Positions 51,735-58,561 of a stretch of 64,000 bases of DNA are shown in pieces. The notes below the pieces were generated by a model. The model did not search any database, had not been told where the DNA came from, and was given only the letters and a program-made list of their open reading frames with translations. The DNA comes from Micromonospora sp. MW-13 (GTDB taxonomy: Bacteria; Actinomycetota; Actinomycetes; Mycobacteriales; Micromonosporaceae). Each line of letters begins with the position of its first letter. Positions within the stretch are counted from its first letter, which is position 1. The position numbers were made by a program, and so were the translations under genes. The stretch is from the NCBI RefSeq assembly GCF_003434305.1, contig NZ_QKKX01000011.1, forward strand, positions 429,536 to 493,535, in the 5' to 3' direction.

Positions 51735-51754
51735 GGGGAGTGCCGTTCCCGCCG

Positions 51755-51908
51755 CCGGCCCGGGCAAACGTCAGGGGTCGGTCCGGCTGGAGCCGGACGT
51801 GGGCGGGCCGGACGGAGCGGTCCCGCACGCGGGACTCGGCCTCGAACAGGTCGGCGAAGTCGGCCGCGACGGCGAGCCGCAGCTCGACCCCGTCCGGGGG
51901 TCACCGAC
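51755..51908 (-). pseudogene. Possible glycogen-debranching-enzyme N-terminal fragment
   Basis: About 50 codons read PPDGVELRLAVAADFADLFE, AESRVRDRSVRPAHVRLQPD. The VELxLxxxADFADLFEV motif is typical of GDE_N_bis (amylo-alpha-1,6-glucosidase) N-terminal domains. An in-frame stop precedes it and the ndh gene follows, so it is only a relic. Confidence 0.4.
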
Positions 51909-51912
51909 GGGC

Positions 51913-52440
51913 TCAGGTCGGGTCGGGTGCGGTGATCGCCCACCGCTCGTGGTCCCGCCACGCCCCGTCGATGAACAGGTAGTCCGGCGAGTAGCCCTCC
52001 AGCCGGAAGCCGAGCTTGCGGGCGATCCGCCGGGACGGCTCGTTGCCCGGCTGGATGTTCGCCTCCAGCCGGTGCAGGCCCAACACGTCGAACGCGTGCC
52101 GCACCACCAGGCCGATCCCGGCCGACGCGTGCCCGGTGCCGCTGTACGGCAGGAACGCCGCGTAGCCGAGGTAGCCGCCGCGCAACGCGCCGAGGAGGAT
52201 GCCGCTGATGTTGACGTACCCGGCGATCGCCCCGCCGGCCCGGTCGCAGATCAGGTACCCGGAGTGGTTCCGGCGCCGGATCCAGCCCAGGTACGTGGCG
52301 TACGCCTCCGGGGTGTCCGGGGCCGACAGCCACGGGTGGTGCAGCGGCCGGCTACGCCGGGCGGCGGCGACGAACTCGGCCTCGTCGGAAGGTCGGGGTC
52401 GGCGGATCGCGGCGAGCCCACCGGTGCTCAGGTATCTCAC
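51913..52440 (-). CDS. GNAT acetyltransferase, RimJ/RimL type
   Basis: A 175-residue N-acetyltransferase. AIRRPRPSDEAEFVAAARRS opens the fold; GYVNISGILLGALRGGYLGY covers the central strands; GHASAGIGLVVRHAFDVLGL carries the acetyl-CoA loop (G-x-A-x-x-G variant of Q/RxxGxG/A); HRLEANIQPGNEPSRRIARK and LGFRLEGYSPDYLFIDGAWR are the RimJ/RimL end. It is 115 bases downstream of the Fes-like esterase. Homologues in microcin C clusters (MccE C-terminal domain) acetylate the toxin and give immunity; here that is only a hypothesis. GTG 52440 is preferred, TTG 52446 the alternative. Confidence 0.82.
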   Translation of the reverse strand: MRYLSTGGLAAIRRPRPSDEAEFVAAARRSRPLHHPWLSAPDTPEAYATYLGWIRRRNHSGYLICDRAGGAIAGYVNISGILLGALRGGYLGYAAFLPYSGTGHASAGIGLVVRHAFDVLGLHRLEANIQPGNEPSRRIARKLGFRLEGYSPDYLFIDGAWRDHERWAITAPDPT

Positions 52441-52555
52441 GGCCAACCACTCTGACCGGCGGAGCGGGACGCTGTCCAGCCGGTTACCGCCGCCGGGCGA
52501 GCGGACGGCGCGGCCCGTCCGCGCCGACGGTGCCGGCCCGGGGCGGACCGGCGGA

Positions 52556-53788
52556 TCAGGTCGCCCGCCCCGGCGGAACGGGCTCCCGCCGACCGGCGCC
52601 GAGGACGGCGCGCAGGCCGTCGGCGAAGGTGCGCCGCCAGTTCACGTAGTCGTGGCCGCCCCGGTATTCGGCGTAGCTGACCTGGTGGCCCCGCGCGACC
52701 AGCAGGTCCCGGAAGCGGCGGCTGACCGAGAGCTGGTCGAGCTGGCCGGGCCGGGGGCAGGTGTTCTCCCGGTCCCCCACGTCCAGGTAGAACCGTACCG
52801 GCGCGGCCGGCCACCCGGCGTACGCGCGGGTCAGCCACTCCCGCTCGGCCGGTTCCGCCGACGCCGGCCACCAGAAGCTGCCGGACTGGGCGATGACCGC
52901 GCCGAACGCGCCGGGCTCGGCCAACGCGACGTACGCGGCGGCGAGCCCGCCCAGCGACGAGCCGGCGACGACCCGGCGGGCGGGGTCGTCGGTCACCGGC
53001 CAGCGGCGCCGGGCCCAGGGCAGCAGATCCCGGGTGACGAACGCGCGCAGCGCGGCCGACGGGCGCAGTTCGTCGATCCGGCGCGTCCCACTGGAGGCGG
53101 TGACGAAGAGCGCCATGGTCGGCGGGATCCGGCCGGCGGCGATGAGGTTGTCCAGGGTGGTGGGGACGCGCAGCAGCGCCCGGGCCAGGTAGCCGTCGAA
53201 GACCACCAGCAGCGGCAGCGGCCCGTCGGCAGCGGCGGCCGGCCGGTAGACCGCGACCCGCCGCCGCCCGCCCCACGCGGTGGTGCGCACGCTCGCGCTC
53301 AGCAGGGTGCCCCGTGGCACGCCGGGGCGGGGCCGGCTCCACGGATCGTCGGGCGCCCGCGGCAGCTCCAGCAGGGACGCCCACAGCTCCCGGTCGTTGG
53401 GGTCGGCGGGGTCGGCCGGGAAGCGGAACGGGCGGTGGTTGAGCGGGTCCAGGTGGGTGGGGCCCCGGCCGGTCGCGTCGGTGGGCAGGTCGGTCGCGCC
53501 GTGCCGGAGGAAGTAGATGGTGTGCAGGTCCAGCGGCAGCCGCTCGGAACCGTGCCACACGTCGGTTCCCGGCACCCGGCGCAACGGCAGGTTGATCCCC
53601 CAGCCGGTGCTGGTCTGCGCGGCCTCGCCGCGCCACAGGAAGGTGACCAGGGCGCTGTCGCTGTCGACCCGCTCGACCAGCGGGGTGCCCCGGTCGGCCA
53701 TCTCCCGCCAGAACTCGGCGAGCACCGGGGCGCCGTCGGCGCTGAGGTCGTGCAGCAGGCGGTCGATGCGGGGGCTGGTCTCCGGCAC
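52556..53788 (-). CDS. Fes-like (enterochelin esterase family) alpha/beta hydrolase
   Basis: A 410-residue protein. The N-terminal beta domain (LVTFLWRGEAAQTSTGWGIN, then VWHGSERLPLDLHTIYFLRH) is the Fes N-domain; the C-terminal hydrolase holds the nucleophile Ser in VVAGSSLGGLAAAYVALAEP, the acid in RFYLDVGDRENTCP, and His in YRGGHDYVNWRRTFADGL. Fes enzymes open triscatecholate siderophores, but no siderophore biosynthesis genes are nearby. It follows the 23-residue peptide gene by 156 bases, pointing to a role with the peptide product. GTG start with an AGGGAC site. Confidence 0.86.
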   Translation of the reverse strand: MPETSPRIDRLLHDLSADGAPVLAEFWREMADRGTPLVERVDSDSALVTFLWRGEAAQTSTGWGINLPLRRVPGTDVWHGSERLPLDLHTIYFLRHGATDLPTDATGRGPTHLDPLNHRPFRFPADPADPNDRELWASLLELPRAPDDPWSRPRPGVPRGTLLSASVRTTAWGGRRRVAVYRPAAAADGPLPLLVVFDGYLARALLRVPTTLDNLIAAGRIPPTMALFVTASSGTRRIDELRPSAALRAFVTRDLLPWARRRWPVTDDPARRVVAGSSLGGLAAAYVALAEPGAFGAVIAQSGSFWWPASAEPAEREWLTRAYAGWPAAPVRFYLDVGDRENTCPRPGQLDQLSVSRRFRDLLVARGHQVSYAEYRGGHDYVNWRRTFADGLRAVLGAGRREPVPPGRAT

Positions 53789-53944
53789 GGCTGGTCCCTG
53801 TCTGGTCGATCCGGTCGAAGGTGCGGGTGGTCGCGCGCGGTGGTGGATGGTCGGTCGGTTCCGGCGGCGGGGCTGGGGACGGTGCACGTCGCCGTCCCGC
53901 CGCCGGCACCGGCACGCCCCGTGGCGCGCCGGTCGGCCCCGGCT

Positions 53945-54016
53945 TCAGTTGCCGCTGGGGTTGCTCGCACTGGTCGTCTCCACCTTGTCCAGCTTCCGGA
54001 TGACGATCTGCTCCAC
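53945..54016 (-). CDS. 23-residue peptide, candidate RiPP precursor with C-terminal Asn
   Basis: The GTG at 54016 follows GGAGGTGA by five bases, a near-perfect anti-16S match. The peptide starts MEQIVIRKLDKV, continues ETTSA and ends SNPSGN before TGA. 22 of 23 codons end in G or C, so it behaves like a real gene here. The N-terminal half is amphipathic, as in leader sequences; the C-terminal half is Ser/Thr/Gly/Asn-rich without Cys. The terminal Asn matches the microcin C precursor (MRTGNAN), whose last Asn is adenylated by MccB. The gene upstream encodes an MccB-like enzyme. Which part becomes product is inference. Confidence 0.7.
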   Translation of the reverse strand: MEQIVIRKLDKVETTSASNPSGN

Positions 54017-54032
54017 GGTTCTCACCTCCCTC

Positions 54033-54152
54033 CGAGGGGGTCGGGACCGGCCGCGCCCGCCCGGTGACCGGCCGACCGACCAGCCACCGGACGCGCTCCG
54101 GGCGCAGCACGTGCGGCAGGACCCGGCCGGAGCCGGCGACCTCGACGCTCAT
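54033..54152 (-). CDS. Short ORF translationally coupled to thiF, of uncertain extent
   Basis: ATG 54152 overlaps the thiF stop as ATGA. About 40 codons (MSVEVAGSGRVLPHVLRPER, VRWLVGRPVTGRARPVP) have almost only G/C third positions, then this bias collapses at about 54033, where the peptide's ribosome site begins. The frame has no stop until 52437, so the natural C-terminus is unclear: it may be a small protein decayed at its 3' end. No family is recognised. Confidence 0.4.
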
Positions 54153-55303
54153 CGGCGCGCCCCCCGGCCGGCGACGACCGCCGCCTCGACGGGTGTCCCG
54201 CCGCAGCCCGCCGGGCAGCTCGGGTGCGGCGGGTGGGCGATGAGGAAGTGCTGGTCGGGGGCGACCAGGTTGATCCCCTGGAGCTGACCGGGCCGGACGG
54301 CCGGCACGCCGGTCAGCAGGGCAGTCGCCAGGTGGGCGGCGAGGTGCCCGGAGAGACCGGCCGAGGACGCGCTGACCGCGCTGCTGCTCTCCCGTTCCAC
54401 GGTGTACTCGGCGGCCGGGTCGTCGCGGCAGCGTTTGTCGTGCTCGGCGAGCCAGAAGCACTCGTAGCACGGGCCCACCCGGGGCAGGTACGCCGCCGCC
54501 GTCACCACCGGGCCGTGGTACCCGGCGTCCACCCAGGGGGTCGCGGTGCCCAGGCACACCCGGTTGGCCCAGGCCCGGATGGCGCCCGGCCGGTCGGCGC
54601 AGAGCAGCAGCACGTCGCAGCCGGCGACCAGCCGTAGCAGGTCACCCGGCCCGCGCACCTCGGACCGCTCGCCGGTGACCTCGATGTCGGAGTTGAGCCG
54701 GCGCAGCCGGGCCACCGAGGCGTCCACCTTGGGTCGACCGATGTCGTCCTCGACGTACATGGTCTGACGGTTGAGGTTGGACAGCTCGACCACGTCGGGG
54801 TCGACGCAGTGCAGCCGGCCGACCCCGCCGGCGGCCAGGGCGAGCGCGGCGGCCCCGCCGGTGCCGCCCAGCCCGAGCACGACCGCGCGGGCGCGCTTCA
54901 AGGCGAGCTGCGGCTCCCACGAGGTGGCGCGCGGAACCAGGTCGATCCAGCGGTGGAACCGCCGCCCGCGATCGTGGCGCTCCCGGTCGCGGGCGGTGAG
55001 TTCCGGCGGGTCGGGGGCCGCCGCGTCGTCGAGGTACCCGGCGGCGGCGAACTGGTCGAGCGCGGTACGGACCGCACCGGCGTTCTCGCCCGGGTGCGCG
55101 GCGAGCACGTGCCGGACGATCTCCTCGGCGCTGCGGGTGCCGTCGGCGGCGCACAGCGTCGTCCAGATCGCTCCGGTGGCATCGAGCACCTCGGCCGCGA
55201 TGCCGTAGACCGAGCCGCCCACCCGGACCCGACCGCCCGGCAGCCGGTGCAGGCCGTGCTCGGGTTTGACCTGGGGATACCACCCGGACGTCGCCAGTGC
55301 CAT
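54149..55303 (-). CDS. ThiF/E1-like adenylyltransferase resembling microcin C MccB
   Basis: A 384-residue enzyme. Residues about 15-95 form a small winged-helix-like domain (HRLPGGRVRVGGSVYGIAAE) like the peptide-binding (RRE/PqqD-type) front of MccB and TOMM enzymes. The adenylation domain has the ATP loop VVLGLGGTGGAAALALAAGG (141-160), the Mg/ATP segment DPDVVELSNLNRQTMYVEDD, IGRPKVD, and LLLCADRPGAIRAWANRVCL. Zinc is held by CYEC (279-282) and CPAGC (363-367). VDAGYHGPVV, then YLPRVGPCYECFW parallels MccB (INAGY, then GCYEC) rather than sulfur-carrier ThiF. It adenylates a carboxyl group, presumably the terminus of the downstream peptide. Leader hairpin overlaps its ribosome site. Confidence 0.85.
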   Translation of the reverse strand: MALATSGWYPQVKPEHGLHRLPGGRVRVGGSVYGIAAEVLDATGAIWTTLCAADGTRSAEEIVRHVLAAHPGENAGAVRTALDQFAAAGYLDDAAAPDPPELTARDRERHDRGRRFHRWIDLVPRATSWEPQLALKRARAVVLGLGGTGGAAALALAAGGVGRLHCVDPDVVELSNLNRQTMYVEDDIGRPKVDASVARLRRLNSDIEVTGERSEVRGPGDLLRLVAGCDVLLLCADRPGAIRAWANRVCLGTATPWVDAGYHGPVVTAAAYLPRVGPCYECFWLAEHDKRCRDDPAAEYTVERESSSAVSASSAGLSGHLAAHLATALLTGVPAVRPGQLQGINLVAPDQHFLIAHPPHPSCPAGCGGTPVEAAVVAGRGARR

Positions 55304-55344
55304 CGATCCTCGCCCCCGAACGGCAGATCGCTGTCCCGAGGATC
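55304..55344 (-). promoter_or_regulatory. Leader hairpin overlapping the thiF ribosome site
   Basis: In the minus-strand transcript GATCCTCG (55344-55337) is complementary to CGAGGATC (55312-55305), which includes the GAGG ribosome site directly before ATG 55303. Pairing over the 24-base loop would close the site, suggesting translational control. Confidence 0.5.
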
Positions 55345-55427
55345 AGACTGGCGGAGCCGAGCCGGCAACGCAACACCCCGGGGCCGAACGGTTACCGATC
55401 GGTACCCACGCCTTCGGGCGGGGTGGG

Positions 55428-55721
55428 TCAGAGGGGCCGGGGCTGGGGCTGGTCGGGGGGCATGGGGATCTGGAGGTAGGTGGTGCCGCGCAGGTCCAGC
55501 CAGGCCCGGTCGGGCGCCCGGACCAGGCGCAGCATCACCGCCGCGCAGGCCGGGCAGCGGGCGACCAGGCCGGGGGCGTGCGGGTAGACGTGCAGGCCGG
55601 CCAGCGGGCCGGTCATGCCGCACGACTGGCAGCGCCCGGTGGCGGCGCTCAGGTCGACGGCGAACAGCTCGCGCAGCGGGCCGTCGAGCATGTTGCCGTC
55701 CAGGTAGGACATCTCGGTCAT
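55428..55721 (-). CDS. DUF6510 family zinc-ribbon-like protein
   Basis: A 97-residue protein. MSYLDGNMLDGPLRELFAVD, then CQSCGMTGPLAGLHVYPHAP and LVARCPACAAVMLRLVRAPD show a four-Cys zinc ribbon (CxxC and CxxC). DUF6510 proteins accompany molybdopterin oxidoreductase/FNR pairs in actinobacteria, and this gene is the third of such an operon. Its role may be redox or metal handling. ATG start with GAGGAGACCC upstream. Confidence 0.8.
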   Translation of the reverse strand: MTEMSYLDGNMLDGPLRELFAVDLSAATGRCQSCGMTGPLAGLHVYPHAPGLVARCPACAAVMLRLVRAPDRAWLDLRGTTYLQIPMPPDQPQPRPL

Positions 55722-55805
55722 CGGGTCTCCTCGGCAGGGTCAGGGCCGGATCGGCTGGTGCCGGCCGCGCCCGGCGGCTGGCGACCGGCCGGCCCGGCCT
55801 TCGGG

Positions 55806-56552
55806 TCAACCGGTCGGGCCGAACCGTTCGGTGCGGACCCGCCGGGGCTGGTGGCCCAGGCCCACCAGCAGGTCCGCCACGGTCTCGACGAAGCCGGTCG
55901 GCCCGCAGACGTAGCAGAGCGGCTCCAGGTCGGGCGGCCAGCCGTGGGTGTTCACGTCGGCGAGCCCGATCCGGTGCGGCTCGCCCCGCCACCCGTCGGG
56001 CGCGGCCCGGGTGTACACGTACGCCACGTCGAGGCCCTGGTCGTCGCGGGCGCGGCGGCGCAGCTCCCCGGCGTAGAACACGTCGGTCGGGGTGCGCACC
56101 GAGTAGACCAGCCGGAACGGCGCCCGGCTGCCGGCGGCCCGGCGGGCCCGGACCATCGCCATCAGCGGCACCACGCCCGAGCCGCCGGCGACCAGCAGCA
56201 CCGGTGCGGTCTCCGCCGGCCGCCAGACGAACCAGCCGCCGACGGGGCCGCGCACCTCCACCGGGTCGCCCGGCGCCCAGACGTCGATCAGGTACGGCGA
56301 CACCTCCCCGTCGGGCACCCGCTGCACGGTCAGCGCGATGCGGTCGCCGTCGGCCGGCCCGGCGAGGGAGTACGACCGGACGGCCTGGTACCCGTCGGAC
56401 GCGGTGAGCCGGACGTCGACGTGCTGGCCGGGGAGGTGCCCGGGCCAGCCGGGCACGTCGAGGACGAGGGTCTGCGCGGTGGGCGTCTCGACCCGGCGCT
56501 CGGCTAGCCGGGCCACCCGCCAGGTCAGCGGGGCGGCCAGCGGGGCGGTCAA
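55806..56552 (-). CDS. Ferredoxin-NADP+ reductase-like flavoprotein
   Basis: A 248-residue FNR-fold protein: FAD site AVRSYSLAGPADGDR (RxYS), phosphate/FAD contact VRGPVGGWFVW, NAD(P) site VLLVAGGSGVVPLMAMVRAR, and CYVCGPTGFVETVADLL near the C-terminus. No iron-sulfur domain is attached. The TTG start overlaps the stop of the molybdopterin gene as TTGA, so electrons probably pass between the two proteins. Confidence 0.87.
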   Translation of the reverse strand: MTAPLAAPLTWRVARLAERRVETPTAQTLVLDVPGWPGHLPGQHVDVRLTASDGYQAVRSYSLAGPADGDRIALTVQRVPDGEVSPYLIDVWAPGDPVEVRGPVGGWFVWRPAETAPVLLVAGGSGVVPLMAMVRARRAAGSRAPFRLVYSVRTPTDVFYAGELRRRARDDQGLDVAYVYTRAAPDGWRGEPHRIGLADVNTHGWPPDLEPLCYVCGPTGFVETVADLLVGLGHQPRRVRTERFGPTG

Positions 56553-57148
56553 TCGCCGGCGTAGCGCTGCTCGCGCCACGGGTCGCCGTAGTCGTGGTAC
56601 CCGGCGGTCTCCCAGAAGCCGGGCTCGTCCATGGTCTTGAGCCGGATGCCGCGCACCCACTTCGCGGACTTCCAGAAGTACAGGTGGGGCACCAGCAGCC
56701 GGGCCGGGCCGCCGTGCTCGGCGGGCAGGTCCCGGCCGGCGAAGCGGTGCGCCACCCAGGCCCGGCCGCCCAGCAGGTCGGCCAGCGGCAGGTTGGTGGT
56801 GTACCCGCCGTAGGAGTGGACCAGGGCGTAGGCCGCGTCGGTGTCGACGCCGTCGAGCAGGACGTCCAGCGAGACGCCCTGCCAGGTCGTCGCGAGCTTG
56901 GACCAGCGGGTGACGCAGTGGATGTCGACGGTCGGGGTGTCCTGGGGCAGGGCGGTGAACTCCGCCCAGGACCAGCGGCGCTCCGCGCCGGTCTCGGTGG
57001 TGACGACGAACTCCCACGTGTCCGGCCGCACCTTCGGGGTGGGTCCGGCGGAGAGCACCGGGAAGTCCTCGGTCAGGTACTGACCCGGTGGCAGGGCCGG
57101 CTCCGCCGAGCGGGGCCGGCCCTGGAAGCCCGGTGACACGATTCCCAC
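56549..57148 (-). CDS. Molybdopterin-dependent oxidoreductase (sulfite oxidase/MsrP-like)
   Basis: A 199-residue protein with the oxidoreductase molybdopterin-binding fold: WEFVVTTETGAERRWSWAEF, VDIHCVTRWSKLATTWQGVS with the molybdenum-ligand Cys (about residue 77), AWVAHRFAGRDLPAEHGGPA, and RLLVPHLYFWKSAKWVRGIR. It has no signal peptide or dimerisation domain. With FNR and DUF6510 it forms a three-gene operon, suggesting an NAD(P)H-linked reductase. GTG start. Confidence 0.88.
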   Translation of the reverse strand: MGIVSPGFQGRPRSAEPALPPGQYLTEDFPVLSAGPTPKVRPDTWEFVVTTETGAERRWSWAEFTALPQDTPTVDIHCVTRWSKLATTWQGVSLDVLLDGVDTDAAYALVHSYGGYTTNLPLADLLGGRAWVAHRFAGRDLPAEHGGPARLLVPHLYFWKSAKWVRGIRLKTMDEPGFWETAGYHDYGDPWREQRYAGD

Positions 57149-57209
57149 GAGTCAGTCGTACCACCTGCGGGATCGCGGCGGTCCCGTTCACCCGGACCCG
57201 CCGGGGTGG

Positions 57210-58229
57210 TCAGTGCCGGTCGACGACGGTCTCCCTGTCGCCCGGCGCGGCGTCGCGGGTGGCCCGAAGGCTGGTGAGCGTGACGACGACCAGCACGCCG
57301 ATGATCACCCCGAGCGAGGCCAGCGTGGGGATCTGCGGCACGCCCGGCCAGATCCCGTGCGCCCAGTGCAGGCCGAGCTTGACGCCGATGAAGGCGAGGA
57401 TGACCGCCAGGCCGTAGCTGAGGTGCACCAGCCGGCTCAGCGCGGCGTGCAGCACGAAGTACAGCGCCCGCAGGCCGAGCAGGGCGAAGGCGTTGGTGGC
57501 GAAGACGAGGTACGGGTCCTCGGTGATGCCGTACACCGCGGGCACCGAGTCGACGGCGAAGACGATGTCGGTGGCGAGCACCGCGACCACCACGAGGGCG
57601 AGCGGGGTGAGCGCCCGACGGCCGTTCTGCCGGACGGTCATCCTCGTGCCCTGGTACTCCTCGACGACCGGCATGAACCGGCGCAGCAGCTTCACCGACC
57701 GCATCCGGTTGATGTCCACCTCCTGCTCGTGGCCGGAGAGTGCGTCGCGGAGCAGCTTGACGGCGGTGGCGATGAGGATGACCGCGAAGACCAGGAAGGC
57801 GAAGTCGAGGGTCTGTAGGGCCGCCGCGCCGAGGGCGATGAAGATCGCCCGCAGCACCAGCGCGCCGGTGATGCCGTAGAGCAGGACCCGCTGGGCGAGC
57901 ACGGCGGGCACCGCGAACGCCGCCAGCAGCAGCATGAAGACGAACAGGTTGTCGACCGAGAGGGACTTCTCGACCAGGTAGCCGGTCAGGTACTCCACGC
58001 CCTGCTGGGAGCCGAACCGGGACCAGATCCAGGCGCCGAAGGCCAGCGGCAGGGCGACGTAGAAGGCGGACCAGCCGAGCGCCTCCCTGATCGACACCTC
58101 GTGCGGCTTGCGGGTGACGAGGAAGTCCAGCACCAGCAGGGCGAGCACGCCGGCGATGGTGACCGCCCAGAGCGTCGGCGTGCCCACCGACGACAACTCA
58201 CCGGCAGACAGATACGACAATTCGGTCAT
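57210..58229 (-). CDS. TerC/Alx family membrane protein
   Basis: A 339-residue protein with about nine membrane helices. LVEKSLSVDNLFVFMLLLAA and LATDIVFAVDSVPAVYGITE are the acidic TerC signature helices, followed by FALLGLRALYFVLHAALSRL and LGLHWAHGIWPGVP. TerC/Alx proteins export manganese or insert metals during secretion. The region upstream resembles a yybP-ykoY Mn riboswitch, which fits this role. ATG 58229. Confidence 0.93.
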   Translation of the reverse strand: MTELSYLSAGELSSVGTPTLWAVTIAGVLALLVLDFLVTRKPHEVSIREALGWSAFYVALPLAFGAWIWSRFGSQQGVEYLTGYLVEKSLSVDNLFVFMLLLAAFAVPAVLAQRVLLYGITGALVLRAIFIALGAAALQTLDFAFLVFAVILIATAVKLLRDALSGHEQEVDINRMRSVKLLRRFMPVVEEYQGTRMTVRQNGRRALTPLALVVVAVLATDIVFAVDSVPAVYGITEDPYLVFATNAFALLGLRALYFVLHAALSRLVHLSYGLAVILAFIGVKLGLHWAHGIWPGVPQIPTLASLGVIIGVLVVVTLTSLRATRDAAPGDRETVVDRH

Positions 58230-58365
58230 GGGGTCCCCTCGAACACCGTGTCATGTTCGAGGTCTCCTTCACCCACCGTGTCGTGGGCAACCACCCGAGG
58301 CGCGCTCCGGGCACGCCGTACTGACCGGAATGGTTCGTGGGAAGTACTCCCCTCGTGCGACAAGG
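58230..58365 (-). promoter_or_regulatory. Candidate yybP-ykoY (Mn2+) riboswitch leader of terC
   Basis: In the minus-strand transcript GGGGAGTA (58352-58345), the conserved start of yybP-ykoY aptamers, is followed by several stems, including a GGTCAGTACGG loop. The leader ends in a perfect 9-bp hairpin, CCTCGAACA/TGTTCGAGG (58237-58262), which contains the GAGG ribosome site of terC. That fits metal-dependent translation control. I had no covariance model available. Confidence 0.55.
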
Positions 58366-58561
58366 TTAGGCCAGCCTCGGCCGACTCGCCAAGCCATCAT
58401 CCCGGCCGTCACCAGCGGTGATCGGGGCGGAACCGGCCGCCCAGGGATCGCGGCGAGGACGCCCGGGACGGCCCGGGCCATGCCCGCCGGGCCTCGCGGT
58501 GGTCGCGCGGGCGGACTCCCGGCACCCCACGGGACAAACACGGAACGCCTATGGTGGCCCG

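Noticed and set aside
53945..54016. Lanthipeptide, sactipeptide or lasso precursor
   Set aside because: No Cys in the peptide and no LanB/LanC/LanM, radical SAM or lasso cyclase genes nearby; the partner enzyme is E1-like.
52437..54557. 706-codon minus-strand open frame through the peptide and esterase
   Set aside because: Only its section 54033-54152 has coding-type codon bias; the rest is a shadow of the esterase and thiF genes.
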